From Mycolicibacterium sp. CBMA 247 (GTDB lineage: Bacteria > Actinomycetota > Actinomycetes > Mycobacteriales > Mycobacteriaceae): DNA of 64,000 nt. The position numbers and the translations under genes were made by a program. Shown piece after piece: positions 8,498-16,893 of the stretch (position 1 is the first letter of the stretch; each line of letters begins with the position of its first letter). The stretch is from the NCBI RefSeq assembly GCF_009729095.1, contig NZ_VTGX01000003.1, forward strand, positions 744,001-808,000, written 5' to 3'. Under the pieces are notes generated by a model, which worked only from the letters and a program-made list of their open reading frames with translations, had not been told where the DNA came from and did no database searches.

Positions 8498-9499
8498 TCA
8501 GCCCGGGGGCAACATCTCCGGCGGCGCATTGGTGACCGGCACCGGCACCCCAACACCCGGACGGGGCGCCGGAGCGTTCGGATCAGCTGGCGGCGGAGCC
8601 GCATTGGGATCCGCCGCAGGTGCCGCCGGCGGCGTCCACGGCCGGATCGAATTGGCCAATGTCGCGGCGGCGGCCTTGTCCACCGGATGACTGGCCGTAC
8701 CGAGCCAGACCACGAACCAACGTTCCGGTGCGCGCTGCCCACGCGGGGTTCCCGGGGCGGGCGGAGCACCGACCACACCGGCCCAGATCTGGCCGTTGGG
8801 CTTATTGGCATCGGTGAACTTCACCTCGTAGTACGAGGCGACGCCCGCGAGCCCGTTCGCGTCGAGCGGCACGGTCTCTTGATTCACCCGGGTACCGGGG
8901 AACGGCATGAAGAACTCACCCATGTCGGAGGCCAGCCGGACTGCCGCCTTGGCGTTGTCGGCCTCGGCACCCGCGAACAACTTCAGGTCAAGGCGCCCGA
9001 GCAGAACGCTGGTGTCATTCGACGGTTCGGGCGTGCCCTCCGGCGGAATCTTGGTCAGCAGCGCCTGCCCGTAGGACAGCTGAGTCGCGTCGGAAACCTT
9101 CCAGCCCCCGGGTACGAGGTAGCTGAATCCGCCGGCAGCGTTGTCCACCCGGCCGGGTTCCGGAGCGGGAGCAGGAGCCGGCGCGTTCGGGTCTGCCGGC
9201 GCGGGAGCCGGCGCCGGGGCAGGTGCGGGCGCATTCGGATCGGCCGGCGCAGCCGGAGCGGGAGCCGCCGGGGCAGGTGCGGCAGGCGCGGGCGCCGCCG
9301 GAGCGGGAGCAGGTGCCGCCGGGGCGGGCGCACCGGGCACAGCCGGAGCGGGCGCCGGCGCCGGCGGCGCCGGCTCGGGATCCGCATACGCCACCGCTGG
9401 CAGCGCAACGGCCGCCGCAGTCGCGCCGGTTATCGCGGCCAGCGCCAGCTTCTTCGACAGACCTCTACGCCGATGAGACATCGCGTCCGACTCGTCCAT
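8498..9499 (-). CDS. apa: Alanine/proline-rich secreted antigen Apa (fibronectin-attachment protein)
   Basis: A 333-residue secreted protein. A basic start (RRRGLSKK) and hydrophobic core lead to a signal-peptidase site after AYA at residue 39. Residues 40-115 are Ala/Pro low complexity with PADPNAPAP blocks. A folded domain of about 170 residues follows (GGFSYLVPGGW, LGRLDLKLFAGAEADN, MGEFFMPFPGTRVNQETV, WFVVWLGTA), then a second Pro/Ala tail. This is the layout of mycobacterial Apa (Rv1860), a glycosylated surface protein that binds fibronectin and lectins. It appears to be translated from a leaderless mRNA. Its place between modC and the Rv1861-like gene is conserved. Confidence 0.95.
   Translation of the reverse strand: MDESDAMSHRRRGLSKKLALAAITGATAAAVALPAVAYADPEPAPPAPAPAPAVPGAPAPAAPAPAPAAPAPAAPAPAAPAPAAPADPNAPAPAPAPAPAPADPNAPAPAPAPEPGRVDNAAGGFSYLVPGGWKVSDATQLSYGQALLTKIPPEGTPEPSNDTSVLLGRLDLKLFAGAEADNAKAAVRLASDMGEFFMPFPGTRVNQETVPLDANGLAGVASYYEVKFTDANKPNGQIWAGVVGAPPAPGTPRGQRAPERWFVVWLGTASHPVDKAAAATLANSIRPWTPPAAPAADPNAAPPPADPNAPAPRPGVGVPVPVTNAPPEMLPPG
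9160..9382 (-). repeat. Ala-Pro low-complexity segment of apa
   Basis: About 75 codons repeat GCX-CCX (Ala-Pro) with inserted PADPNAP units. The complementary strand reads as a Gly-Ala repeat, which can mislead gene finders. Such tracts change length between strains and in Apa carry the O-mannosylation sites. Confidence 0.75.
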
Positions 9500-9506
9500 G
9501 GGGAAG

Positions 9507-9512
9507 AAAATA
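9507..9512 (-). promoter_or_regulatory. -10 element for leaderless apa transcription
   Basis: On the minus strand TATTTT lies exactly seven bases before the ATG of apa (9499), and TTGCGT sits 16 bases further upstream as a -35. There is no Shine-Dalgarno sequence, so the mRNA should begin at or next to the ATG. Confidence 0.6.
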
Positions 9513-9741
9513 CCGTGTTACCGCCGTGACGCAAGTGTGAGTTGCTCTTAGAGTGTTCAAAACCGAGATTGCCACAGCAAGAAAATAGCCCGGTAGGCAT
9601 ATACGTCAGCGATTGCTAACACGCCAGTGTGTCAGGCGCCACGCCGAGCCTGGCAACCCATCCCCCCAGCACGCGCGGCGCCGGGCTCCTCAACACATGT
9701 TTCGAGCCTGCGCACGCCTGCGTTACGTCGTGAACGGCGAG

Positions 9742-10836
9742 TCACTCACGGATCCCGGCGAGGTGGACGACAACCTCCTGCGCCTTCACCGAGAAATACA
9801 CGGCGTCCCCCGGGGCCAGCCGCAGTTCGGCAGCCGACTCCGCGGTGATGTCAGCGGCCAGGCCGGGTGCACCGTCGGGCTGCTCATCGGCGCGCACCCG
9901 GATGCCGGGCCCCCTGCTGTCGAGTTCGGCAACCGTTACCGCGACCGTGTTGCGCGGACTGCCGTGTGGCTCGTCGCGGTACACCGAGACCGACGACGGC
10001 GAGAAGACCGCCACCACCGGCGCCCCGGGCCGCACATCGGCCGCCGGCGTACCGTGCCAATTCGCATCCCACCTGGTGGTCAGTACCCCATCGGTGGCGG
10101 CGGTGCCGCTGATCAGGTTCACCCCGGCGAACCGGGCCGCAAAATGACTCTTCGGCGTCGCCAATACCTCTGCAGCAGAACCACTTTCGACGATGCGTCC
10201 AGCCTCCACCACGATCACCCGATCCGCCAGCGTCAACACGTCGAGCAGGTCATGGGTGATCAGCACCGCGCACCTGCCACCCCTGGTCAGCACCCGCCGC
10301 AGCACCTTGCGCATCGAGGCTGCCACGGCCACGTCCAGACCCGCCAGCGGTTCATCGAGCAACAGCACCTCGGGATCGGCGGCCAATGCGCGGGCCAGCG
10401 CCACGCGTTGCGCCTGGCCTCCGGACAGCTGACGGGGGCGGCGGGTAGCCAGATCCGTGGCATCGACCTCGGCCAACCAGTGCCGGGCCGTCTCGTACGC
10501 AGCGCGCCGGCCCAGCCGGCACCCACTGCGTGAACCGAACGCGACATTGGCCGCCACGCTCAGATGCGGGAACAACAGCGAGTCCTGCAACAACAGGCCG
10601 ACACGACGGGCATGCGTCGGTACCTGCACACCGGTGGCGGTGTCGCTCAGCACCCGATCACCCACCTGGATGCGCCCCGCATCCAGGCCGACCAGCCCGG
10701 CGATCGAGTGCAGCGTGGTCGACTTTCCCGCCCCGTTGGGGCCCAGTACCGCCAGCACCTCCCCCGCCGCCACGCCGAATTCCAGCTCCAGGCCCCGGTT
10801 TTCGACGACAGCGCGCACCTGCAGCGTCACACCCAT
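9742..10836 (-). CDS. modC: Molybdate ABC transporter ATP-binding protein ModC
   Basis: A 364-residue ABC ATPase. Walker A is GPNGAGKST near residue 38, the signature is LSGGQAQRVALARAL and Walker B is EVLLLDEPLAGLD. The last 110 or so residues form a TOBE/Mop-like molybdate-responsive domain. The ATG at 10836 (MGVTLQV) overlaps the end of modB by 10 bases, so the two are coupled. Open frame continues far upstream only because it shadows modB. With ModB it powers molybdate uptake for molybdopterin enzymes. It matches Rv1859 in sequence and position. Confidence 0.92.
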   Translation of the reverse strand: MGVTLQVRAVVENRGLELEFGVAAGEVLAVLGPNGAGKSTTLHSIAGLVGLDAGRIQVGDRVLSDTATGVQVPTHARRVGLLLQDSLLFPHLSVAANVAFGSRSGCRLGRRAAYETARHWLAEVDATDLATRRPRQLSGGQAQRVALARALAADPEVLLLDEPLAGLDVAVAASMRKVLRRVLTRGGRCAVLITHDLLDVLTLADRVIVVEAGRIVESGSAAEVLATPKSHFAARFAGVNLISGTAATDGVLTTRWDANWHGTPAADVRPGAPVVAVFSPSSVSVYRDEPHGSPRNTVAVTVAELDSRGPGIRVRADEQPDGAPGLAADITAESAAELRLAPGDAVYFSVKAQEVVVHLAGIRE

Positions 10837-11621
10837 CCCCCCACCCGCAACCGACGACTGCCAAGTCCCATGACCACCACCGCCGCCACCGCGACCAGCA
10901 GCACCGACAACGCCACGGCGGCATCGGCGTCGCTTTCGCGCTGCAGATAGATCTCCAGCGGCAGGGTGCGGGTGACTCCCTGGCGCGACCCCGCGAACGT
11001 GAGCGTGGCGCCGAACTCGCCGAGGGAGCGCGCGAAGGCCAGCACGGCCCCCGAGATCAGTCCCGGCCCCAGCAGGGGCAGGGTCACCCGCCACCACACC
11101 GTCCCCGGCGATGCGCCCAGCGTCGCCGCGACGACTTCGAAATCGGCGCCTGCGGTGCGGGCCGCCCCTTCCAACGAGATGACCAGGAACGGCAGCGACA
11201 CGAAGGTCTGTGCCAGCACCACCGCCACCGTGGTGAACGCGATCTGGACCCCAACACCCTCCAGATACCGGCCGAGGAGCCCGAGCCGTCCGAACGCATA
11301 CAGCAGCGCGATGCCTCCCACCACCGGCGGCAGCACCAGCGGCAGCAGGATCAACGGCCGGACGATCCGGGTGACGGGCCCGTCGGTACGGGCCAGCACC
11401 AGCGCCAACGGGACGCCGAACAGCACGCACAACAGCGTGCTGGCCAGGGAGGTCTCCAAGCTCAGCTTCAACGCCGCAACAGAGGACGGACTGGAGATCA
11501 GCGACCCGAACCGCGGCCAATCCACCTTTGCCACCATCGCCACCAGCGGCAGCACCACAAATATCGCGCCCGCCCCGGCAGGAAGATATATCCAGCGCGG
11601 GAGCCGTGGCGGATTCGTCAC
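10827..11621 (-). CDS. modB: Molybdate ABC transporter permease ModB
   Basis: A 264-residue inner-membrane permease with about six hydrophobic helices and the cytoplasmic coupling motif (AATLGASPGTVWWRVTLPLL). It starts with a GTG at 11621 whose bases overlap a TGA (GTGA) ending an 18-codon frame, which suggests translational coupling to something upstream. In M. tuberculosis the partner binding protein ModA (Rv1857) lies directly upstream; here only 177 bases separate modB from the divergent SDR gene, so modA is absent from this place. The transporter must use a ModA encoded elsewhere, or be impaired. Confidence 0.92.
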   Translation of the reverse strand: MTNPPRLPRWIYLPAGAGAIFVVLPLVAMVAKVDWPRFGSLISSPSSVAALKLSLETSLASTLLCVLFGVPLALVLARTDGPVTRIVRPLILLPLVLPPVVGGIALLYAFGRLGLLGRYLEGVGVQIAFTTVAVVLAQTFVSLPFLVISLEGAARTAGADFEVVAATLGASPGTVWWRVTLPLLGPGLISGAVLAFARSLGEFGATLTFAGSRQGVTRTLPLEIYLQRESDADAAVALSVLLVAVAAVVVMGLGSRRLRVGGWV

Positions 11622-11674
11622 GATACCGCCTCGCCGACCACGTCGACGCAGGTAGGAGCGCTGGGTCGGATCAT
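11618..11674 (-). CDS. Possible 18-residue leader peptide coupled to modB
   Basis: An ATG at 11674 opens 18 codons (MIRPSAPTCVDVVGEAVS) ending in a TGA that overlaps the GTG of modB. The stop-start overlap is the kind seen between real coupled genes. It may be a leader peptide, the trace left where modA was lost, or chance. No strong ribosome site is seen. Confidence 0.3.
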   Translation of the reverse strand: MIRPSAPTCVDVVGEAVS

Positions 11675-11798
11675 TTCAGCAACCCTAGGCGAGCCGACAC
11701 TGGGCGCGCCGAGTTTCGTGACCTAGCTACTGTCCAGTAACATTGGCCGTTGGTCGCCCCCGCCCGGCGCGGCGATCCCAGGTACATGGAGGTACATC

Positions 11799-12473
11799 AT
11801 GGCGGAGGTGCTGGTCACCGGCGGCGACACCGAACTCGGCCGCGTGATCGCGGCAGGTTTCCTCGATGCCGGCCACAACGTGGTCATCGCCGGCGCCCGC
11901 CGCGAGGACCTCGAGCTGACCGCCAAGAAGCTCGACGTCGAGTCGATTGTGTTCGACAACACCGATCCGGCCAGCGTCGAGAACGCGCGAACCCTCTTCC
12001 CCCATCACCTCGACACCCTGGTCAACGTCCCGGCTCCGTTGTTCGAGGCCAAGGACCCCCGCACATTCACGCTGACCGATCTGGCCACCGCGTGGCGCAA
12101 TGCGCTGGATGCCACCGTGGTCTCGGCGGTACTGACCGCGCAGATCGTCGGCGACCACCTGCGTTCGGGCGGTTCGATCGTCAACGTCGTGCCCGCCAGC
12201 CCCCGCGAGGGCAGCGCAGAAGCGGCCGTCAAGGCAGCCCTCGGCGACTGGACGGCCGGTCAGGCGGCGTTCTTCGGCACCCGCGGGATCACGGTCAACG
12301 CCGTCGCGCCCGGCCTGTCCGCCGAGCCCGGCTATGACGGCCTGGGCACCCCGCCGCCGTCGGTCGCCGACGAATTCGCCCGGCTGTCGGTGTTCCTCTC
12401 GACGCCTGCTGCCCGTCACATCACCGGACAGACGTTGCACGTCAGTCGCGGTGCCCTCGCCACTTTGGGATAA
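11799..12473 (+). CDS. Short-chain dehydrogenase/reductase (Rv1856c-like)
   Basis: A 224-residue SDR-like protein with a Rossmann start (VTGGDTELGRVIAAGF; the usual TGxxxGxG is partly altered) and the C-terminal HITGQTLHVSRG that SDRs use near the substrate pocket. The usual YxxxK active-site motif is not obvious, so this may be a divergent or non-catalytic member. A GGAGG lies about seven bases before the ATG. The F420-type oxidoreductase gene follows 18 bases after its stop, so they are probably cotranscribed, as Rv1856c and Rv1855c are adjacent in M. tuberculosis. Confidence 0.85.
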   Translation: MAEVLVTGGDTELGRVIAAGFLDAGHNVVIAGARREDLELTAKKLDVESIVFDNTDPASVENARTLFPHHLDTLVNVPAPLFEAKDPRTFTLTDLATAWRNALDATVVSAVLTAQIVGDHLRSGGSIVNVVPASPREGSAEAAVKAALGDWTAGQAAFFGTRGITVNAVAPGLSAEPGYDGLGTPPPSVADEFARLSVFLSTPAARHITGQTLHVSRGALATLG

Positions 12474-12491
12474 CGCGTTAGGGTCGGAGAA

Positions 12492-13421
12492 GTGACAATC
12501 CGACTCGGACTCCAGATCCCCAATTTCTCCTACGGCACCGGCGTCGCCGAACTGTTTCCGACTGTCATCACCCAGGCGCAGGAAGGCGAAGCTGCCGGCT
12601 TCGACACTGTCTTCGTGATGGACCACTTCTATCAGCTGCCGGGTTTGGGCACCCCCGACCAGCCGATGCTGGAGGCCTACACCACGCTTGGCGCACTGGC
12701 CACCGCGACGCAGAACGTGCAACTGGGCACCCTCGTCACCGGCAACACCTACCGCAATCCGACCCTGCTGGCCAAGGCGATCACCACGCTCGACGTGATC
12801 AGCCAAGGCCGCGCCATCCTCGGCGTCGGAACCGGCTGGTTCGAACTCGAACACGATCAACTCGGCTACGAATTCGGCACGTTCACCGAGCGGTTCGACA
12901 AGCTGGGCGAGGCGCTGCAGATCATCCTGCCGATGATCAAAGGCGAGCGGCCGACCTTCAGCGGCAAGTACTACCGCGCGCAGGAGGCGATGGCCAATCC
13001 CCGGTTCCGCGATCACATTCCGCTGATGATCGGCGGCAGCGGCGAGAAGAAGACCATCCCGCTGGCGGCCCGCTACTTCGATCACCTCAACGTCATCGCC
13101 GGCTTCGATGAGCTGGCACGCAAGGTCGAGGTGGTCAAACAGCAGTGTGAGGCGATCGACCGGGACCCCGCGACGCTGGAAACCAGTGTGCTGCTCACCG
13201 CGATCGTCGACGAGAACCTGTCCGCCGATGCCATACCCGACGCGTTCAAGCAGCGCACCGTCGCCGGCAGCCCCGAGCAGATCGCCGAGCAGATCAAGAC
13301 GAAGGTGCTCGATGCAGGCATCGGCGGCGTGATCGTCAATCTGCCCACTCAGCTGCACGGCTTCCGCCCCGGCGATATCACGGCACTCGGCGAGGCATTG
13401 AAACCACTGGTATCCGGGTAA
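12492..13421 (+). CDS. LLM-class F420-dependent oxidoreductase (Rv1855c-like)
   Basis: A 309-residue luciferase-like monooxygenase-fold protein of the F420-using class. Typical stretches are GLQIPNFSYG at the start, a hydride-region FVMDHFYQ, LGTLVTGNTYRNP, LGVGTGWFELEH and the phosphate-binding PLMIGGSGEKKT. Members use reduced F420 (or FMN) on unknown substrates in mycobacteria. Translation starts with GTG at 12492, seven bases after a GGAGAAG sequence. It sits between the SDR and ndh genes. Confidence 0.9.
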   Translation: MTIRLGLQIPNFSYGTGVAELFPTVITQAQEGEAAGFDTVFVMDHFYQLPGLGTPDQPMLEAYTTLGALATATQNVQLGTLVTGNTYRNPTLLAKAITTLDVISQGRAILGVGTGWFELEHDQLGYEFGTFTERFDKLGEALQIILPMIKGERPTFSGKYYRAQEAMANPRFRDHIPLMIGGSGEKKTIPLAARYFDHLNVIAGFDELARKVEVVKQQCEAIDRDPATLETSVLLTAIVDENLSADAIPDAFKQRTVAGSPEQIAEQIKTKVLDAGIGGVIVNLPTQLHGFRPGDITALGEALKPLVSG

Positions 13422-13518
13422 ACATTCGGTGCGGTTGCCGACGTCACCGCGCTGACAGGAATCGCGCCGACTAACCTATCGGTTGTATCAACTGGGAAAA
13501 CGTCCGCGAGGAGCAGCA

Positions 13519-14892
13519 ATGAGCCACCCCGGAGCTACGGCATCGGATCGGCATAAGGTCGTCATCATCGGATCGGGTTTCGGCGGTCTGACCGCCGCCA
13601 AGACCCTCAAACGTGCCGACGTCGACGTCAAGCTGATCGCCCGCACCACACACCACCTGTTCCAGCCGTTGCTGTACCAGGTGGCCACCGGGATCATCTC
13701 CGAAGGCGAGATCGCCCCGGCCACCCGCGTGATCCTGCGCAAGCAGAAGAACGCTCAGGTGCTGTTGGGCGACGTCACCCGCATCGATCTGGAGAACCAG
13801 ACGGTGGATTCGGTGCTGCTCGGGCACACGTACTCCACTCCGTACGACAGCCTCATCATCGCCGCGGGCGCCGGTCAGTCCTACTTCGGTAACGACCATT
13901 TCGCCGAGTTCGCCCCCGGCATGAAGTCGATCGACGATGCGCTGGAGCTCCGGGGCCGCATCCTGGGTGCGTTCGAGCAGGCCGAGCGTTCCAGCGATCC
14001 CGTGCGCCGGGCCAAGCTGCTGACCTTCACGGTGGTGGGCGCCGGTCCGACCGGTGTGGAAATGGCCGGGCAGATCGCCGAATTGGCCGATCAGACGCTG
14101 CGCGGCAGCTTCCGCCACATCGATCCCACCGAGGCCCGGGTGATCCTGCTCGATGCCGCCCCGGCCGTGCTCCCGCCCATGGGTGAGAAGCTCGGCCGCA
14201 AGGCCCGCGAACGGCTGGAGAAGATGGGCGTCGAGGTTCAGCTCGGCGCCATGGTGACCGACGTCGACCGCAACGGGCTGACGGTCAAGGATTCCGACGG
14301 GACCCTCCGGCGCATCGAGTCGGCCTGCAAGGTGTGGTCGGCAGGCGTCTCGGCCAGCCCGCTGGGCAAGGATCTGGCCGAGCAGTCCGGCGTGGAACTC
14401 GACCGGGCCGGCCGGGTCAAGGTGCAGCCGGACCTGACGTTGCCCACGCATCCCAACGTGTTCGTGGTGGGCGATATGGCCGCCGTGGACGGGGTGCCCG
14501 GTGTCGCCCAGGGCGCGATCCAGGGCGGCCGGTACGCCGCCAAGCTGATCAAGCGCGAGGTCAGCGGCACCAGCCCCAAGATCCGGGCACCGTTCGAATA
14601 CTTCGACAAGGGTTCGATGGCCACGGTGTCGCGGTTCTCGGCGGTCGCCAAGGTCGGCAAGCTGGAGTTTGCCGGGTTCTTCGCCTGGTTGTGCTGGCTG
14701 GTGCTGCACCTGGTGTACCTGGTCGGGTTCAAGACCAAGCTGGTGACCCTGCTGTCGTGGGGCGTGACGTTCCTGAGCACCAAGCGTGGGCAACTCACCA
14801 TCACCGAGCAGCAGGCGTACGCCCGCACCAGGATCGAGGAACTCGAGGAGATCGCCGCCTCGGTGCAGGAAACCGAGAAGGCCGCCTCCTAG
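13519..14892 (+). CDS. ndh: Type II NADH:quinone oxidoreductase
   Basis: A 457-residue NDH-2, full length. It passes electrons from NADH to menaquinone without pumping protons and is a main entry to the mycobacterial respiratory chain. The FAD motif GSGFGGLTAAKTL is near residue 18; the NADH-binding motif VVGAGPTGVEMAGQ lies near residue 177; FVVGDMAAV closes the FAD site; a C-terminal hydrophobic segment (GFFAWLCWLVLHLVYLVGF) provides membrane attachment. AGGAG lies six bases before the ATG at 13519, which outweighs an in-frame ATG at 13483. The stop shares a CTAG with the stop of the convergent ureD gene. Confidence 0.95.
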   Translation: MSHPGATASDRHKVVIIGSGFGGLTAAKTLKRADVDVKLIARTTHHLFQPLLYQVATGIISEGEIAPATRVILRKQKNAQVLLGDVTRIDLENQTVDSVLLGHTYSTPYDSLIIAAGAGQSYFGNDHFAEFAPGMKSIDDALELRGRILGAFEQAERSSDPVRRAKLLTFTVVGAGPTGVEMAGQIAELADQTLRGSFRHIDPTEARVILLDAAPAVLPPMGEKLGRKARERLEKMGVEVQLGAMVTDVDRNGLTVKDSDGTLRRIESACKVWSAGVSASPLGKDLAEQSGVELDRAGRVKVQPDLTLPTHPNVFVVGDMAAVDGVPGVAQGAIQGGRYAAKLIKREVSGTSPKIRAPFEYFDKGSMATVSRFSAVAKVGKLEFAGFFAWLCWLVLHLVYLVGFKTKLVTLLSWGVTFLSTKRGQLTITEQQAYARTRIEELEEIAASVQETEKAAS

Positions 14893-15539
14893 GCCTCCGG
14901 GGGCAGCCGGTCACCTTGCCAGGTGGCCAGGCTGCCACCCCGGGCCAGCGCCAGCACAGTTGCGGGTGCCTCGAATGAGGGTGCGGGATAACGCAGTTCA
15001 CTGATGCAGGCCCGAGGGGTGGCGAGCGCGTCGTCACCCACAGCGCCGCAACCGAGTTCGATGCGGTGACGCAACAACGGCGTCGAACTGTCGGGTGAAC
15101 CGACGTCGGCGTGCAGCGCGGACGACCAGAAGCCGTCTCGCTCACCGGATCTGCCGATCTGAACCCGCTCCCGGATGCGCACCAGCGCGGACTCGGTGAG
15201 CCGCAGCCGCGTCGTGCTGTGATGCACCGAACCGCCGGCCACAACCATCGGCTGGGGATCGAGATCCAACTGTCCGGCGACCTCGACCTCCCACTGTGCC
15301 GCCGACTGCAGCGTGTGGGCACCCGGCAGCACCATCGTCGCCGCTGCGGTGCGAATCCGCAGTCGGGCGCCGGATTCCACGACCAACCTCACGTGGATGG
15401 TGTCACCGCCGAGCGGGGTGGCAGCCGTGGAGATCAGATGCACCGTGTCGGGTTCGGTGCGGCGTCCGGCCAGGCCGCCGCTGGCCTCGATCCGCGGCAA
15501 CCGCCCCGGCGAGGCCACGATGACGACGTCGGAGTGCAT
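14889..15539 (-). CDS. ureD: Urease accessory protein UreD
   Basis: A 216-residue UreD/UreH, short like other mycobacterial forms. It binds apo-urease and with UreF and UreG forms the complex that loads nickel. Recognisable are HLISTAATPLGGDTI, GARLRIRTAAATMVLPG, DPQPMVVAGGSVH and LTESALVRIRERVQIGRSGE. The ATG at 15539 overlaps the ureG stop (TGATG), so translation is coupled. It is the last gene of the operon, and its TAG stop shares CTAG with that of ndh. Confidence 0.93.
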   Translation of the reverse strand: MHSDVVIVASPGRLPRIEASGGLAGRRTEPDTVHLISTAATPLGGDTIHVRLVVESGARLRIRTAAATMVLPGAHTLQSAAQWEVEVAGQLDLDPQPMVVAGGSVHHSTTRLRLTESALVRIRERVQIGRSGERDGFWSSALHADVGSPDSSTPLLRHRIELGCGAVGDDALATPRACISELRYPAPSFEAPATVLALARGGSLATWQGDRLPPEA

Positions 15540-16225
15540 CACGCCGACGGCGCCTGCGCGGGCTTCAACTGTCCGCGCACCCAGGCCAGTACCGGAGCCG
15601 CGGACGGATCCTCGGTCAACGAGATCAGTGCCGTCGGCCGACCCTGACGCACCCTGGCCGCGTCGCGGCGCATGACGTCCAGGTCCGCACCTACCAACGG
15701 GGCCAGATCAGTTTTGTTGACCACCAACAGGTCGGAGTACGTCACGCCGGGCCCGCCCTTGCGCGGTACCTTGTCTCCCCCGGCCACATCGACGACGAAG
15801 ATCTGCGCATCCACCAGACCCGACGAGAACGTCGCGGTGAGATTGTCGCCACCGGATTCGACGAGGATGAGATCCAGCGCCGGGTTGGCCTCGATCAGAT
15901 CGTCGATCGCATCGAGGTTGGCGGTGATGTCGTCACGGATCGCGGTGTGCGGACACCCTCCGGTCTGCACCGCGGCGATCCGCTCGTCGGGCAGCACCGC
16001 ATGCCGGCGCAGGAAGTCGGCGTCCTCGGTGGTGTAGATGTCGTTGGTCAGCACCGCGAGCGACAGCTCATCGCGCAGCTGCCGGCACAACGCAGCCACC
16101 AGCGCGGTCTTGCCGGAACCGACCGGGCCACCGATACCGACACGCAGCGGCTCACCGGGCTGACGCGCACGCTTGGGCCGGTCTACGTGGGAGTGCGGTT
16201 CTCCGTCGAGGAAATGCGGTGGCAT
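15539..16225 (-). CDS. ureG: Urease accessory GTPase UreG
   Basis: A 228-residue SIMIBI-class GTPase that drives nickel insertion into urease. The P-loop GGPVGSGKTAL is near residue 32, then LTNDIYTTEDADFL, the metal-binding CPH (TGGCPHTAIRDD), ESGGDNLTATFS and the guanine-specificity NKTDLAP. A His-bearing N-terminus (MPPHFLDGEPHSHVD) may assist nickel handling, as no UreE gene is present. The ATG at 16225 (MPPHF) follows a GAAAGG; open frame upstream is non-coding. Confidence 0.95.
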   Translation of the reverse strand: MPPHFLDGEPHSHVDRPKRARQPGEPLRVGIGGPVGSGKTALVAALCRQLRDELSLAVLTNDIYTTEDADFLRRHAVLPDERIAAVQTGGCPHTAIRDDITANLDAIDDLIEANPALDLILVESGGDNLTATFSSGLVDAQIFVVDVAGGDKVPRKGGPGVTYSDLLVVNKTDLAPLVGADLDVMRRDAARVRQGRPTALISLTEDPSAAPVLAWVRGQLKPAQAPSA

Positions 16226-16257
16226 GGCGGGCCTTTCGAGGTTTCTGACGAACAGAC

Positions 16258-16893
16258 TTACGAGACGAACAGAGGCCGGTCGCGTTCGGCATGACGCTGT
16301 GCCAGCACGTCGAGCAACGGGTCGGACAGGTCGGCCAGCCCGGCAATCGACTCGGCCGCCACCGCATCGCACAACTCCGACAACTCGAAGGTGAGCGCGG
16401 CGACATCGGCGGGATCCAATGCGAGCAACCGCTGCGCCGCGGTGGCCGAACCGGTCATGGTGGTGTAGACCACCGACAGCGCGGTCTGCCCGGGATCCAG
16501 CTTCGCGGCCGCCCCGACCGCCCCGGCCGCGACCGGCAGATGCGGCCGGGGACCGAGTGTGTCCCACGGTTGCTGCGGCCAGACCCGCCGGGCCAGCCGG
16601 ACCAATCCGCGCCCCTGGGCGCGGGACGCGTCACGGGCCGCCGGAGCCGGTGTGCGGGCGTCGGTTTCGGCGTCGGCAGCCGCGGGATCCAGGTCCCCGG
16701 TGTGTACCGCCACCGCCACCGAGGCCGCGACCATCCCGCTCGTGCGGATGCGCCGGACCAGGTAGGCGCGCAACGTGACGAGGTCGGTGAGCAGACCGCT
16801 GGTCACCGCCTCCTCGACACCGCCGGAATGCACGTGGCCGCCGGTCGGCAACCGCGAATCGGCCAGGGTCAGAAGTGTTGCGAGGCTGCTCAT
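16258..16893 (-). CDS. ureF: Urease accessory protein UreF
   Basis: A 211-residue all-helical UreF with the typical start LLTLADSRLPTGGHVHSGGVEEAV, and later QGRGLVRLARRVWP and the Pro-rich HLPVAAGAVGAA. UreF bridges UreD-urease and UreG and keeps GTP hydrolysis in step with nickel delivery. Its start directly abuts the ureC stop, and ureG follows after 32 bases. Confidence 0.93.
   Translation of the reverse strand: MSSLATLLTLADSRLPTGGHVHSGGVEEAVTSGLLTDLVTLRAYLVRRIRTSGMVAASVAVAVHTGDLDPAAADAETDARTPAPAARDASRAQGRGLVRLARRVWPQQPWDTLGPRPHLPVAAGAVGAAAKLDPGQTALSVVYTTMTGSATAAQRLLALDPADVAALTFELSELCDAVAAESIAGLADLSDPLLDVLAQRHAERDRPLFVS

Noticed and set aside
9141..9476. A Gly-Ala repeat protein resembling PE_PGRS on the plus strand
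   Set aside because: It is the complement of the Ala-Pro repeat of apa and lacks a PE domain.
9500..9741. A molybdate-type riboswitch or small gene between apa and modC
   Set aside because: Beyond the apa promoter and a weak imperfect hairpin (9616-9635, CTAACAC/GTGTCAG) nothing convincing is visible; the stretch lies downstream of modC, where a switch for mod genes would not work.
10837..11520. Long N-terminal extension of modC
   Set aside because: It runs through modB in another frame; MGVTLQV at 10836 is the natural start of the ATPase domain.
11727..13358. A 543-codon minus-strand frame opposite the SDR and F420-type genes
   Set aside because: Low-complexity Gly/Arg/Asp composition; the plus-strand genes have clear families.
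13471..14793. A 440-codon minus-strand frame opposite ndh
   Set aside because: Shadow of ndh with no motifs.
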